Assembly (NCBI GenBank): GCA_050741915.1
Contig: JBOGEX010000019.1
Location: forward strand, 1 to 8,909
Source: JACCTH01 sp050741915
GTDB taxonomy: Bacteria; Actinomycetota; Acidimicrobiia; Spongiisociales; ZC4RG35
Length of the DNA stretch: 8,909 nucleotides
Reading direction: 5' to 3'
A model generated the notes under the pieces. That model saw only the letters and a list, made by a program, of their open reading frames with translations. It was not told the DNA's origin and ran no database searches. Shown here piece by piece: positions 1 through 5,366 of the stretch. How positions within the stretch are numbered: the stretch's first letter is position 1; each line of letters starts with the position of its first letter. Position numbers and translations under genes: made by a program.

Positions 1-2
1 AC

Positions 3-76
3 TGGAGGCGACGTCCGGAATTGAACCGGAGTGACGGGTTTTGCAGACCCGCGCCTAACCACTCGGCCACGTCGCC
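3..76 (-). tRNA. tRNA-Cys, anticodon GCA
   Basis: A complete cloverleaf can be read on the minus strand. The 7-bp acceptor stem pairs GGCGACG with CGTCGCC (70-76 with 7-13). The discriminator is U (position 6), as expected for tRNA-Cys, and the CCA end is encoded (3-5). The anticodon loop CTGCAAA (46 down to 40) gives anticodon GCA at 44-42. The T-loop GTTCAATTC is normal. A36-A37-A38 are all A, which is the recognition signature for MiaA, so A37 is a likely i6A/ms2i6A site. It lies 48 bp downstream of tRNA-Gly and is probably cotranscribed with it. A Gly-Cys tRNA pair, often followed by tRNA-Val, is common in actinobacteria; the next position is outside this window. Confidence 0.97.
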
Positions 77-124
77 GTCTCTCCTGGCCGACCCGGCCCC
101 CTTTGGTGGGCTGCCGGAAACGGG

Positions 125-197
125 AGCGGAAGACGGGGCTCGAACCCGCGACCTCAACCTTGGCAAGGTTGCGCTCTACCAACTGAGCTACTTCCGC
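125..197 (-). tRNA. tRNA-Gly, anticodon GCC
   Basis: A complete cloverleaf can be read on the minus strand. The acceptor stem pairs GCGGAAG with CTTCCGC (191-197 with 126-132). The D-arm contains AGCTCAGTTGGTAGAGC, and the T-loop GTTCGAGCC is canonical. The anticodon loop TTGCCAA (166 down to 160) places GCC at 164-162. The discriminator is U (125). The following bases read CCC, so unlike the neighbouring tRNA-Cys the CCA end does not appear to be encoded and would be added by tRNA nucleotidyltransferase. It is the first gene of the minus-strand tRNA pair. Confidence 0.97.
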
Positions 198-209
198 AAG
201 AGCCCGGCA

Positions 210-238
210 ATTGTAAACCCGCCCGGCTGATCGGTCAC
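210..238 (-). promoter_or_regulatory. Probable sigma-70-type promoter for the tRNA-Gly/tRNA-Cys pair
   Basis: On the minus strand, GTGACC (238-233, four of six matches to TTGACA) and TACAAT (215-210, five of six matches to TATAAT) are separated by exactly 17 bp. Transcription would start near 203, about six bases before the mature 5' end of tRNA-Gly, a usual distance for tRNA promoters. The -35 element overlaps the dut stop codon (237-235). The -10 element lies in the loop of an imperfect 8-bp inverted repeat (201-208 with 221-228, one mismatch). The elements are read directly; activity is inferred. Confidence 0.55.
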
Positions 239-681
239 CCCATTCGCCGTCCAAAACCACCGGTGCTGCCAAAGCCGGATACGCCTCGCTCCGACTCAGA
301 GAGTTCGTCCACCTCTTGCCAGCTCACCTCGGGGACGGCGACGATCACGAGCTGGGCAATGCGATCGCCGACTTCGATATGCACGGGCTCGGTGCCGTGG
401 TTGATCAAGATCACTGCCATTTCCCCCCGGTATCCCGAGTCGTAGAGACCGGGACCGTTGACAACCGAGATGCCATGGCGAATAGCCAACCCGCTGCGGG
501 GAACGACCAAGCCGGCGTAGCCGTCGGGGATGGCAATGGCGAGGCCGGTGGAAACCTGCGCTCGCTCGCCAGGCAACATGTCGACCGCTTCACTGGCGGC
601 GATGTCGAAGCCGGCGTCACCGGGGTGAGCGGCCTTTGGAACAGATGCCGACTGATTGAGACGGCGGAAGGTAACGTGCAT
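235..681 (-). CDS. dut: dUTP diphosphatase (dUTPase)
   Basis: This enzyme hydrolyses dUTP to dUMP and pyrophosphate, keeping uracil out of DNA and feeding thymidylate synthesis. The 148-residue length is normal for the homotrimeric, all-beta family. All five family motifs are present in order: DAGFDIAA (22-29), PRSGLA (61-66), GLYDSGYRGE (78-87, with the catalytic Asp81), RIAQLVI (107-113) and the P-loop-like tail GFGSTGGFG (135-143) that closes over the substrate. Motif III has Tyr where Ile or Val is more usual (GLYD rather than GTID), a small variation. The ATG at 681-679 is chosen because motif I then sits at its usual distance from the start; no clear Shine-Dalgarno precedes it. The gene is divergent from the unknown membrane gene, with 59 bp between them and no convincing promoter visible there. 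Function is near certain. Confidence 0.97.
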   Translation of the reverse strand: MHVTFRRLNQSASVPKAAHPGDAGFDIAASEAVDMLPGERAQVSTGLAIAIPDGYAGLVVPRSGLAIRHGISVVNGPGLYDSGYRGEMAVILINHGTEPVHIEVGDRIAQLVIVAVPEVSWQEVDELSESERGVSGFGSTGGFGRRMG

Positions 682-740
682 CGCGCTGGACCAATCTTTG
701 CTGTGGGGCTGCGGGCGGAGTACTACCCACGGAGACCGAG

Positions 741-2153
741 TTGGCCCTCACCTACTGTACCTATTGCCGGATTGACCACGCCCCTGGCGAGCATCAGCAA
801 TCAGTCAAAGCCCCGACCCGCGGCCGCCACCTGGCCCCCAAGCCCAATCGGAAGTCCGAGCGCTTGACGCTCCCGACGAGAAGATCGAAGCCGCGGGGGA
901 CTCATCGCCAGCACGAGTCGGTCCCGGTTCCTGCCGATATCCCCAAACCCACGTTCCCCACCGCCGAGGAACTGGGCTCTTCGACCGCGGCCGTGTTGCG
1001 TGGTGTCGGGACGAAAACCGGGCAAGGCATTTCTAGTTTCATCTCCACCCTTCGTAGGTGGGGATCCGAGGCGACGACAGGACTTCGAGAGGCAATCGAC
1101 GTCGGTGGACTCTCAACCGACGAGGGATCTAAATCGCGACCCAAGAACCCACCATCCGGCGACACCAGCACGTGGATGGAACGAACGCCGCGTGGGAGCG
1201 GGGTCGGTCTCCTCGAGCGGGGAGGGCCCGGTCTTGAGTTGTCGATGCTCGAATCCCTTGGCTTCTACAGCGACGATTCCGCCCAAGTCGTCACGGTTGC
1301 TGAGCCTCGAGCTCCGGGCATCGCTCCCTCACTCCCCGTCCCGGATTCCCGCTCCCAGGTTCCGGACCTCGATATCGGCGGCTGGCGCCCGCACGTCATT
1401 GCCCGCTCGAAGCTGGGCGGAGGCCGTCTGTCGAGCGCAGCAATCATCGGGTTCTCCGTCACCTTGATCGTTCTCACGGCGATGATCGCCTCACTCTTGC
1501 GGGCTCCTATCGAGACCGCCAGCCGCCAGGACAGCCAACTTTCCGACGCCGCCACCGAGTTGGCAGGCTCGTTGAGCAGGCTGGATGCGGTGATGGCCTT
1601 GCCCACCGGCGAGGTGGCCGAATCGACTTCGCTACTGCTCGACGTCGACCGGTCGGCTCGTGATCTTTTCGATCTCGCCGCCTCGCTTCCCGACGACAAC
1701 GCTTCCCGACAGGCGGCCATCGGGGCCGCCCAATCGGCACTGGCGATGGAGACAGCGCTGGGCGATGCCCTCAGCTACCGCGTGATTTTGCGGCCGCTGT
1801 GGGATTCGCCCACTCTCGCCGGCGCCACGGATTCAACGGAGGCAGCCTCGATGATCGCAACTTGGCAGGTGGAGCTGGCCTCCATGGTCGAGAGCTTTCC
1901 GAATAGCCCGGCCCTCGATAAACATATCGGTCAGGTCACGAACTTCGTGGCCGGCTTTGATCGATGGCGGGTCAGGTATCTCGATGCGCTGACGGCCGGA
2001 GATTCAGCCGGAGCGGGAGCAGCCGAGGCCGATCTCGAAGGTCAGCTGGCGTTGTTGGCTCAGGCCGGAGAGGAAACCCTAGGGGCGATCTTCGCCGCGG
2101 CCGACACCGAGCGGGGCCGCCTCATCCGGGCTCTCGACACCCTGGCGACCTGA
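741..2153 (+). CDS. Unrecognised single-pass membrane protein with N-terminal Cys/His motif
   Basis: I do not recognise this 470-residue protein. The start is TTG at 741, preceded by GGAG at 731-734 with 6-base spacing; no ATG or GTG lies upstream in frame. Residues 6-18 hold C-x2-C-x3-H-x4-H (CTYCRIDHAPGEH), which could bind one metal ion. Residues about 20-225 are rich in Pro, Ser, Arg and Gly and look disordered, with a basic early part. One hydrophobic helix spans about 235-253, after a basic stretch, suggesting N-terminus inside and C-terminus outside. The remaining ~215 residues are Ala/Leu/Glu-rich and probably a helical bundle resembling the sensor halves of receptors, but no kinase, HAMP or enzymatic motif follows. 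The gene's 3' end overlaps the 3' end of nrdR antisense by 75 bp. The long open frame and distinct domain layout support a real gene; function is unknown. Confidence 0.72.
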   Translation: MALTYCTYCRIDHAPGEHQQSVKAPTRGRHLAPKPNRKSERLTLPTRRSKPRGTHRQHESVPVPADIPKPTFPTAEELGSSTAAVLRGVGTKTGQGISSFISTLRRWGSEATTGLREAIDVGGLSTDEGSKSRPKNPPSGDTSTWMERTPRGSGVGLLERGGPGLELSMLESLGFYSDDSAQVVTVAEPRAPGIAPSLPVPDSRSQVPDLDIGGWRPHVIARSKLGGGRLSSAAIIGFSVTLIVLTAMIASLLRAPIETASRQDSQLSDAATELAGSLSRLDAVMALPTGEVAESTSLLLDVDRSARDLFDLAASLPDDNASRQAAIGAAQSALAMETALGDALSYRVILRPLWDSPTLAGATDSTEAASMIATWQVELASMVESFPNSPALDKHIGQVTNFVAGFDRWRVRYLDALTAGDSAGAGAAEADLEGQLALLAQAGEETLGAIFAAADTERGRLIRALDTLAT

Positions 2154-2603
2154 CCCGGAAGCGGTCTCCAGGGCCGCCACCTCGCGACCAAAGTCTTCGG
2201 CGTCCTGAAAGGCCTTGTACACCGAAGCGAATCGGAGGTAAGCCACCTCGTCGAGGACTCGGAGCCGGTCCAGCACCAACCTTCCGATCTGCTCGGAAGG
2301 AATGGGGCCGACGTGATTTGCGGCCGCCGACTCCAGATCCTCGAGCAACTCAGATAAAGCATTGACCGGAACCGGTCGGTCGGCGAGAGCGGCTTCAACT
2401 CCCTTTTGCAGCTTTTCGGGAGCAAACGGCTCCAAACGGCCACTTCGCTTCCTGACGAGCAAAACCGGGGCGTTTCGCTCGTAGGTCGTGAACCTGTGGT
2501 CGCAGACGCCGCAACTGCGCCGGCGTCTAATCGACGAGCCCTGCTCGGCCGGCCGGCTATCGATCACCCGCGTTTCATCGCCACCACATATGGGACACCG
2601 CAC
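2079..2603 (-). CDS. nrdR: Transcriptional repressor NrdR
   Basis: NrdR binds operators upstream of ribonucleotide reductase genes and represses them in response to ATP/dATP. The N-terminal zinc ribbon is intact: C3-P-I-C6 and C31-G-V-C34, with the basic run RRRR at 26-29 and FTTYER at 38-43. An ATP-cone follows at roughly 49-139 (VRKRSGRLEPF, then the helices ending in RFASVYKAF). The chosen GTG (2603-2601) yields the family's usual MRCP start. GTG at 2609 and ATG at 2648 are alternatives in the same frame, and none has a strong Shine-Dalgarno. The ATG would lie 7 bp after the LysM stop and suit translational coupling. At 174 residues it is about 20 longer than the family norm because of a Gly/Pro/Glu-rich tail, and that tail's coding DNA overlaps the convergent membrane gene. 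It is probably cotranscribed with the LysM gene from the LexA-controlled promoter. Confidence 0.95.
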   Translation of the reverse strand: MRCPICGGDETRVIDSRPAEQGSSIRRRRSCGVCDHRFTTYERNAPVLLVRKRSGRLEPFAPEKLQKGVEAALADRPVPVNALSELLEDLESAAANHVGPIPSEQIGRLVLDRLRVLDEVAYLRFASVYKAFQDAEDFGREVAALETASGSGRQGVESPDEAAPLGVGRGEDRP

Positions 2604-2655
2604 AGACACAGGGTACCGACGGTCAGCGGATGAGGTCTTGCCCGTCATGCACGGG

Positions 2656-2940
2656 CTAGTCGCCTGGAGGCGGCAGCACCAAGACCTGGCCCGGGCGAAG
2701 GTCAGATGTGTCGAGATCATTCAGATGCTGAATCTCGGAAATCACCGCGCGTAGATCCCTTCCGGTCTCGAGGTCGGAAGCGATCTCCCAAAGCCTTTCG
2801 CCAGACACGACACGGTGGGAACTTGAAGTCGGGGCCGGAGTCTGAGCTGCGACCCGAGTCGAGATCAGGAGGAAGACCGCGGCCGTGACCGTGAGGAGGA
2901 TCAGCAGCCTGAGGGAAAGCAACTGATGGCCTCGGTTCAC
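2656..2940 (-). CDS. Small membrane-anchored LysM protein, probable SOS-induced division inhibitor (YneA/Rv2719c-like)
   Basis: This is a 94-residue protein with a basic N-terminus, a hydrophobic segment at about 10-27 (membrane anchor or signal peptide), a short Thr/Pro/Ser linker, and one LysM domain at 42-90 that ends in RPGQVLVLP. LysM binds the glycan of peptidoglycan, so it acts at the outer face of the membrane. The GTG at 2940-2938 is chosen because a near-perfect Shine-Dalgarno AAGGAGG (2953-2947) precedes it by six bases; a longer frame from TTG at 2997 lacks this. The position between divergent lexA and nrdR equals that of mycobacterial Rv2719c, and the length and layout are close to Bacillus YneA. 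Both are LexA-regulated and affect cell division. The adjoining promoter carries SOS boxes. The division-inhibitor role is inferred from synteny, domain layout and operators, not from a catalytic motif. Confidence 0.88.
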   Translation of the reverse strand: MNRGHQLLSLRLLILLTVTAAVFLLISTRVAAQTPAPTSSSHRVVSGERLWEIASDLETGRDLRAVISEIQHLNDLDTSDLRPGQVLVLPPPGD

Positions 2941-2946
2941 GATCTT

Positions 2947-2953
2947 CCTCCTT
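2947..2953 (-). promoter_or_regulatory. Strong ribosome binding site fixing the LysM gene start
   Basis: AAGGAGG on the minus strand is followed by the six bases AAGATC and then GTG (2940-2938). It is the strongest Shine-Dalgarno match I found in the window. It selects the 94-residue product over the 113-residue frame opening at TTG 2997. Confidence 0.85.
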
Positions 2954-2998
2954 GCTCGAAGTTCGGACTTGGTCACCGTATCGGGAGGGTGTGACAAA

Positions 2999-3014
2999 CC
3001 GAACTGACGTTCGG
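2999..3014. promoter_or_regulatory. SOS box 1 (LexA operator)
   Basis: A perfect 16-bp palindrome CCGAAC-TGAC-GTTCGG whose core CGAAC-N4-GTTCG (3000-3013) is the LexA operator of Gram-positive bacteria. It covers the predicted transcription start (about 3009) of the LysM-nrdR unit. Its centre is 23 bp from that of box 2. Confidence 0.9.
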
Positions 3015-3015
3015 A

Positions 3016-3044
3016 ACAATATCGAACGACTGTTCGGTTGTCAA
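3016..3044 (-). promoter_or_regulatory. LexA-controlled promoter of the LysM-nrdR unit
   Basis: On the minus strand a perfect -35 TTGACA (3044-3039) is followed after exactly 17 bp by TATTGT (3021-3016, four of six matches to TATAAT). SOS box 2 (3023-3036) fills the spacer, box 1 covers the predicted start site, and box 3 lies just upstream of the -35. Bound LexA would therefore block RNA polymerase directly. The predicted 5' leader is about 70 bases and contains the strong Shine-Dalgarno. Confidence 0.75.
3023..3036. promoter_or_regulatory. SOS box 2 (LexA operator)
   Basis: CGAAC-GACT-GTTCG, with perfect inverted arms. It lies wholly between the -35 and -10 of the minus-strand promoter. 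Confidence 0.9.
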
Positions 3045-3048
3045 CTCA

Positions 3049-3062
3049 CGAACAAATGTTTG
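3049..3062. promoter_or_regulatory. SOS box 3 (LexA operator, lexA-proximal)
   Basis: CGAAC-AAAT-GTTTG fits the Bacillus-type consensus CGAACRNRYGTTYG at every position, although its arms have one G-T asymmetry. Its centre is 26 bp from box 2. It is the box closest to lexA and probably serves lexA autorepression. Confidence 0.82.
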
Positions 3063-3065
3063 GTT

Positions 3066-3094
3066 TTGACACCCGGGAGGTCTACGCTCATGAA
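3066..3094 (+). promoter_or_regulatory. lexA: Tentative lexA promoter
   Basis: A perfect TTGACA (3066-3071) lies 17 bp before the weak hexamer CATGAA (3089-3094). Transcription would begin near 3101 and leave a short leader holding AGGAG (3107-3111). An alternative -10, TACGCT (3083-3088), is too close to this -35 and would need the poorer TTTGGT at 3059-3064. The pairing is uncertain. Either choice places box 3 at or just upstream of the -35. Confidence 0.35.
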
Positions 3095-3116
3095 CACGAG
3101 TTCGAGAGGAGCTGGC

Positions 3117-3743
3117 ATGAAGGAAGTAACAACCCCTGAGCTGACGGAGAGGCAGTCTCAGATTCTGGCCTATATCCAGGATGCCGTTGCGGCCCGGGGC
3201 TATCCGCCTTCGGTGCGCGAGATCGGGGAGGCTCTCAGTCTTTCCTCACCCTCCACCGTCCACTTTCACCTCTCGGCCTTAGTGAAGGCCGGCTACTTGC
3301 GTCGTGATCCCACCAAGCCCAGGGCAATCGAGGTGATTGGCGGCGGGCACGAACGGGAGCCCACGGTTCGTCAGGTCCCGATTCTGGGTCGGATCGCAGC
3401 CGGCACTCCGATCCTGGCCAGCGAGGACATCGAGGACGTGCTCACGCTTCCCACCTCCCTCGTCGGGCGAGGCCAGGTCTTCATGCTGCGCATCAAGGGT
3501 GACTCCATGATCGAGGCCGGGATCCTCGACGGCGACCTCGTCGTCATCGAGCAGGGAAAGGACGCCCGCGACGGCCAGATCGTGGCTGCACTGATTGACA
3601 AGGAGGAGGCGACAGTCAAGACACTGCGCCGTCGGGGAGGAAAGGTCATCCTCGAACCTGCCAACCCCGCACTCTCTCCGGTGACCTACGACCGCGGGGT
3701 CGAGGTGATCGGTCGAGTCGTGAGCGTGATCAGAGCGATGTAG
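3117..3743 (+). CDS. lexA: SOS regulator LexA (self-cleaving repressor)
   Basis: LexA represses the SOS regulon and inactivates itself by RecA-stimulated autocleavage. The 208-residue product has an N-terminal winged helix (about 8-72), including YPPSVREIG at 29-37 and the recognition segment SSPSTVHFHLSAL at 43-55. The C-terminal S24-type peptidase domain has the scissile Ala95-Gly96, the nucleophile Ser130 in KGDSM, and the general base Lys168 in the ATVKTL segment. All key residues are present, so it should be cleavable. The ATG at 3117 has AGGAG (3107-3111) five bases upstream. An in-frame ATG at 3090, with GGGAGG at 3075-3080, would add nine residues. Three SOS boxes precede the gene, so it is very likely autoregulated. 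Its last 14 bp overlap the end of convergent dapF. Confidence 0.97.
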   Translation: MKEVTTPELTERQSQILAYIQDAVAARGYPPSVREIGEALSLSSPSTVHFHLSALVKAGYLRRDPTKPRAIEVIGGGHEREPTVRQVPILGRIAAGTPILASEDIEDVLTLPTSLVGRGQVFMLRIKGDSMIEAGILDGDLVVIEQGKDARDGQIVAALIDKEEATVKTLRRRGGKVILEPANPALSPVTYDRGVEVIGRVVSVIRAM

Positions 3744-4479
3744 GGATCTCGATCTCGCCGCTGAAAACCGTGCGGGCGGGACCGGTCAGCCAACTTGTAT
3801 CACCATCGAGATCGACGGTTGCCATGCCGCCGGCGACCTCGACATCGACCCGATCGGAAATCAAACCAAGTTGGCGAGTGACGGCCGCCGCCGCGACCAT
3901 GCCACTCCCACAGGCCAGGGTCTCTCCCACTCCCCGCTCCCACACCCGTAGTCGAATTGCCTCCGGCTCAACGGCCACAAAGCCGACGTTGACCCCCCCG
4001 GGTGTCGCCTGTTCGAGATCGTGCCCGATCCGCGCCACCTCGGCCTTCTCGGGATCTTCGACAACTGTGACCGCGTGGGGGTTGCCAACCGTCGCGGCAT
4101 AGAAGGTCGCCCCTTCCCAGACAAAGCTCTCGCCCACTGCCACCGGTCCCAGTTCGACCCGCGGCTCGGCGAGGGCTTCGACTCGCCGCTCGCCAACGGC
4201 CGTGCGAACCGAGAACTCCCTGGTCGGCACCATTTCGTGTTCGTATGCGAAGCGAGCGACGCAGCGCAGTCCACTCCCGCACATCTCCGCCTCGCTCCCA
4301 TCAGCGTTCCAGTAATCCATCACCACCTGGTGGTGGTCAAGGCCGACCCGAAGCACTCCGTCGGCGCCGATTCCGAAATGGCGATCGCAAAGAAAGCGGA
4401 CGAGCTCGCTTGTGACTTCGACCCTGCCCGTGAGGACGACGAAGTCATTGCCGAGGCCTTCCATCTTGGAGAACTGCAT
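3730..4479 (-). CDS. dapF: Diaminopimelate epimerase
   Basis: DapF converts LL- to meso-diaminopimelate in the cytosol, the direct precursor of lysine and of the peptidoglycan cross-link residue. The N-terminus MQFSKMEGLGNDF is diagnostic. The two catalytic cysteines of this cofactor-independent epimerase are Cys67 (in MCGSGLRC) and Cys190 (in TLACGSG), one in each of the two pseudo-symmetric domains. GNPHAV (132-137) and ERGVGETLACG (181-191) complete the active site. At 249 residues it is shorter than the usual 270-280, with the shortening in loops rather than motifs. The loop after Cys67 has Ser where Asn is usual (CGSG rather than CGNG). The ATG (4479-4477) overlaps the miaA TGA by one base (TGATG), indicating translational coupling; a 22-residue longer frame would start inside miaA and is rejected. 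Confidence 0.96.
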   Translation of the reverse strand: MQFSKMEGLGNDFVVLTGRVEVTSELVRFLCDRHFGIGADGVLRVGLDHHQVVMDYWNADGSEAEMCGSGLRCVARFAYEHEMVPTREFSVRTAVGERRVEALAEPRVELGPVAVGESFVWEGATFYAATVGNPHAVTVVEDPEKAEVARIGHDLEQATPGGVNVGFVAVEPEAIRLRVWERGVGETLACGSGMVAAAAVTRQLGLISDRVDVEVAGGMATVDLDGDTSWLTGPARTVFSGEIEIPTSL

Positions 4480-5366
4480 CAGAGTCCCAGAGCCTTGCTG
4501 GCCGCTTCCACCCGTCGCACGAGACTTGCTTCCCACGGCAACCATTGGATGCGCGGATCGCGCCGGAAGTACGTGCGCTGGCGGCGCGCCAGGCCCAATG
4601 TGGCGCGTTTGGTCAGCTCCCAGCCGTCTTCTGGCGTGATTTCGCCGTCTATTGCTTTCAGCAACTGCCGGTAACCGACAGCGCCTCTCGCGGTCCGGCC
4701 GAGGCGGGGTCGAAGTCTCCTCACTTCCTCCCAGAGGCCGGCCTCCATCATCGCCTCTACCCGAGCCTCGATTCGATCTCCAATTTCGGGACCCGGATCC
4801 AAGCCGATCGCACAGAAGGGATAGCGCGGTTGGTATCGCCCGACCTCGGAGCGGTGCGGTTGTCGAGAGCGAGTCGTCGGGGACTGACCGGTGAGGTGGA
4901 GAATCTCGAGCGCTCTGATCACTCGTCGCGGGTTGTGAATGTCGACGACCTGACTCGCTTTCGGGTCAGCGCCCACCAGCGCCGCCACCGGATCAGCGAT
5001 CTCCTCCAGCCTCTGGCGGAGCTCGGCATCACTTGGTGGAAACTCGAGCGGATCTACGACCGAGCGAAAATGGAGGCCAGAACCGCCAACGATGAAGAGT
5101 TCGTCGTGTCGATCAATGAGTTGGCGGGCGGTGGTCTGAAATTGGGCAACGCTGTAGTCGGCCTCCGGTTCGACCAGATCGATCATGAAATGAGGGACCC
5201 TGGCCTGCTCCTCGGCCGCGGGTTTGGCGGTGCCGATGTCCAATCCTCGATAGACCTGCATGCTGTCAACGGTGAGGATCGGAGCGTGGCGGCGGGCGGC
5301 GAGCTCGAGAGCCACCTCGCTCTTGCCCGAAGCAGTCGGCCCGAGGATGGCGAAGAGACGAGTCAG
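4479..5366 (-). CDS. miaA: tRNA dimethylallyltransferase, with apparent CTG start
   Basis: MiaA transfers a dimethylallyl group from DMAPP to N6 of A37 in tRNAs reading UNN codons (i6A37). Reading from CTG at 5366 gives 295 residues, normal for the family. The P-loop GPTASGKS is at 9-16, DSMQVYRGLDIGTAKP with the catalytic Asp at 34-49, PHFMID at 57-62, GGSGLH at 94-99 (usually GGTGLY), then NPRRVIRALEI, GYRQLLKAI and the C-terminal RRQRTYFRRDPRIQWL. The only conventional start in this frame is GTG at 5315, which falls after the P-loop and would give an inactive enzyme. CTG is preceded by GGGGAG (5378-5373) with a 6-base spacer and overlaps the miaB stop as CTGA. A CTG start with termination-reinitiation coupling is therefore the best reading. 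A sequencing error is the main alternative. Confidence 0.93.
   Translation of the reverse strand: MTRLFAILGPTASGKSEVALELAARRHAPILTVDSMQVYRGLDIGTAKPAAEEQARVPHFMIDLVEPEADYSVAQFQTTARQLIDRHDELFIVGGSGLHFRSVVDPLEFPPSDAELRQRLEEIADPVAALVGADPKASQVVDIHNPRRVIRALEILHLTGQSPTTRSRQPHRSEVGRYQPRYPFCAIGLDPGPEIGDRIEARVEAMMEAGLWEEVRRLRPRLGRTARGAVGYRQLLKAIDGEITPEDGWELTKRATLGLARRQRTYFRRDPRIQWLPWEASLVRRVEAASKALGL

Noticed and set aside
201..228. Inverted repeat after dut as an intrinsic terminator
   Set aside because: There is no T-tract after it, the stem has a mismatch, and its loop holds a good -10 element for the tRNAs.
316..867. 183-codon plus-strand frame across dut and the dut/membrane-gene gap
   Set aside because: It mostly mirrors dut on the other strand, has no recognisable domain and conflicts with the start of the 741 gene.
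1000..1467. 155-codon plus-strand frame inside the unknown membrane gene
   Set aside because: It is an alternative frame of the low-complexity region; it lacks a plausible domain and ends inside the membrane helix of the longer frame.
2957..2965. CGAAGTTCG near the LysM start, resembling an SOS box
   Set aside because: The two arms abut with no 4-bp spacer, so it does not match the LexA operator geometry.
2938..2997. 113-residue form of the LysM protein from TTG at 2997
   Set aside because: The GTG at 2940 has a far better Shine-Dalgarno and places the membrane segment near the N-terminus; the extra residues are polar and untypical.
3350..3374. Inverted CGAAC...GTTCG within lexA
   Set aside because: The arms are about 11 bp apart, too far for a LexA box, and lie in conserved coding sequence.
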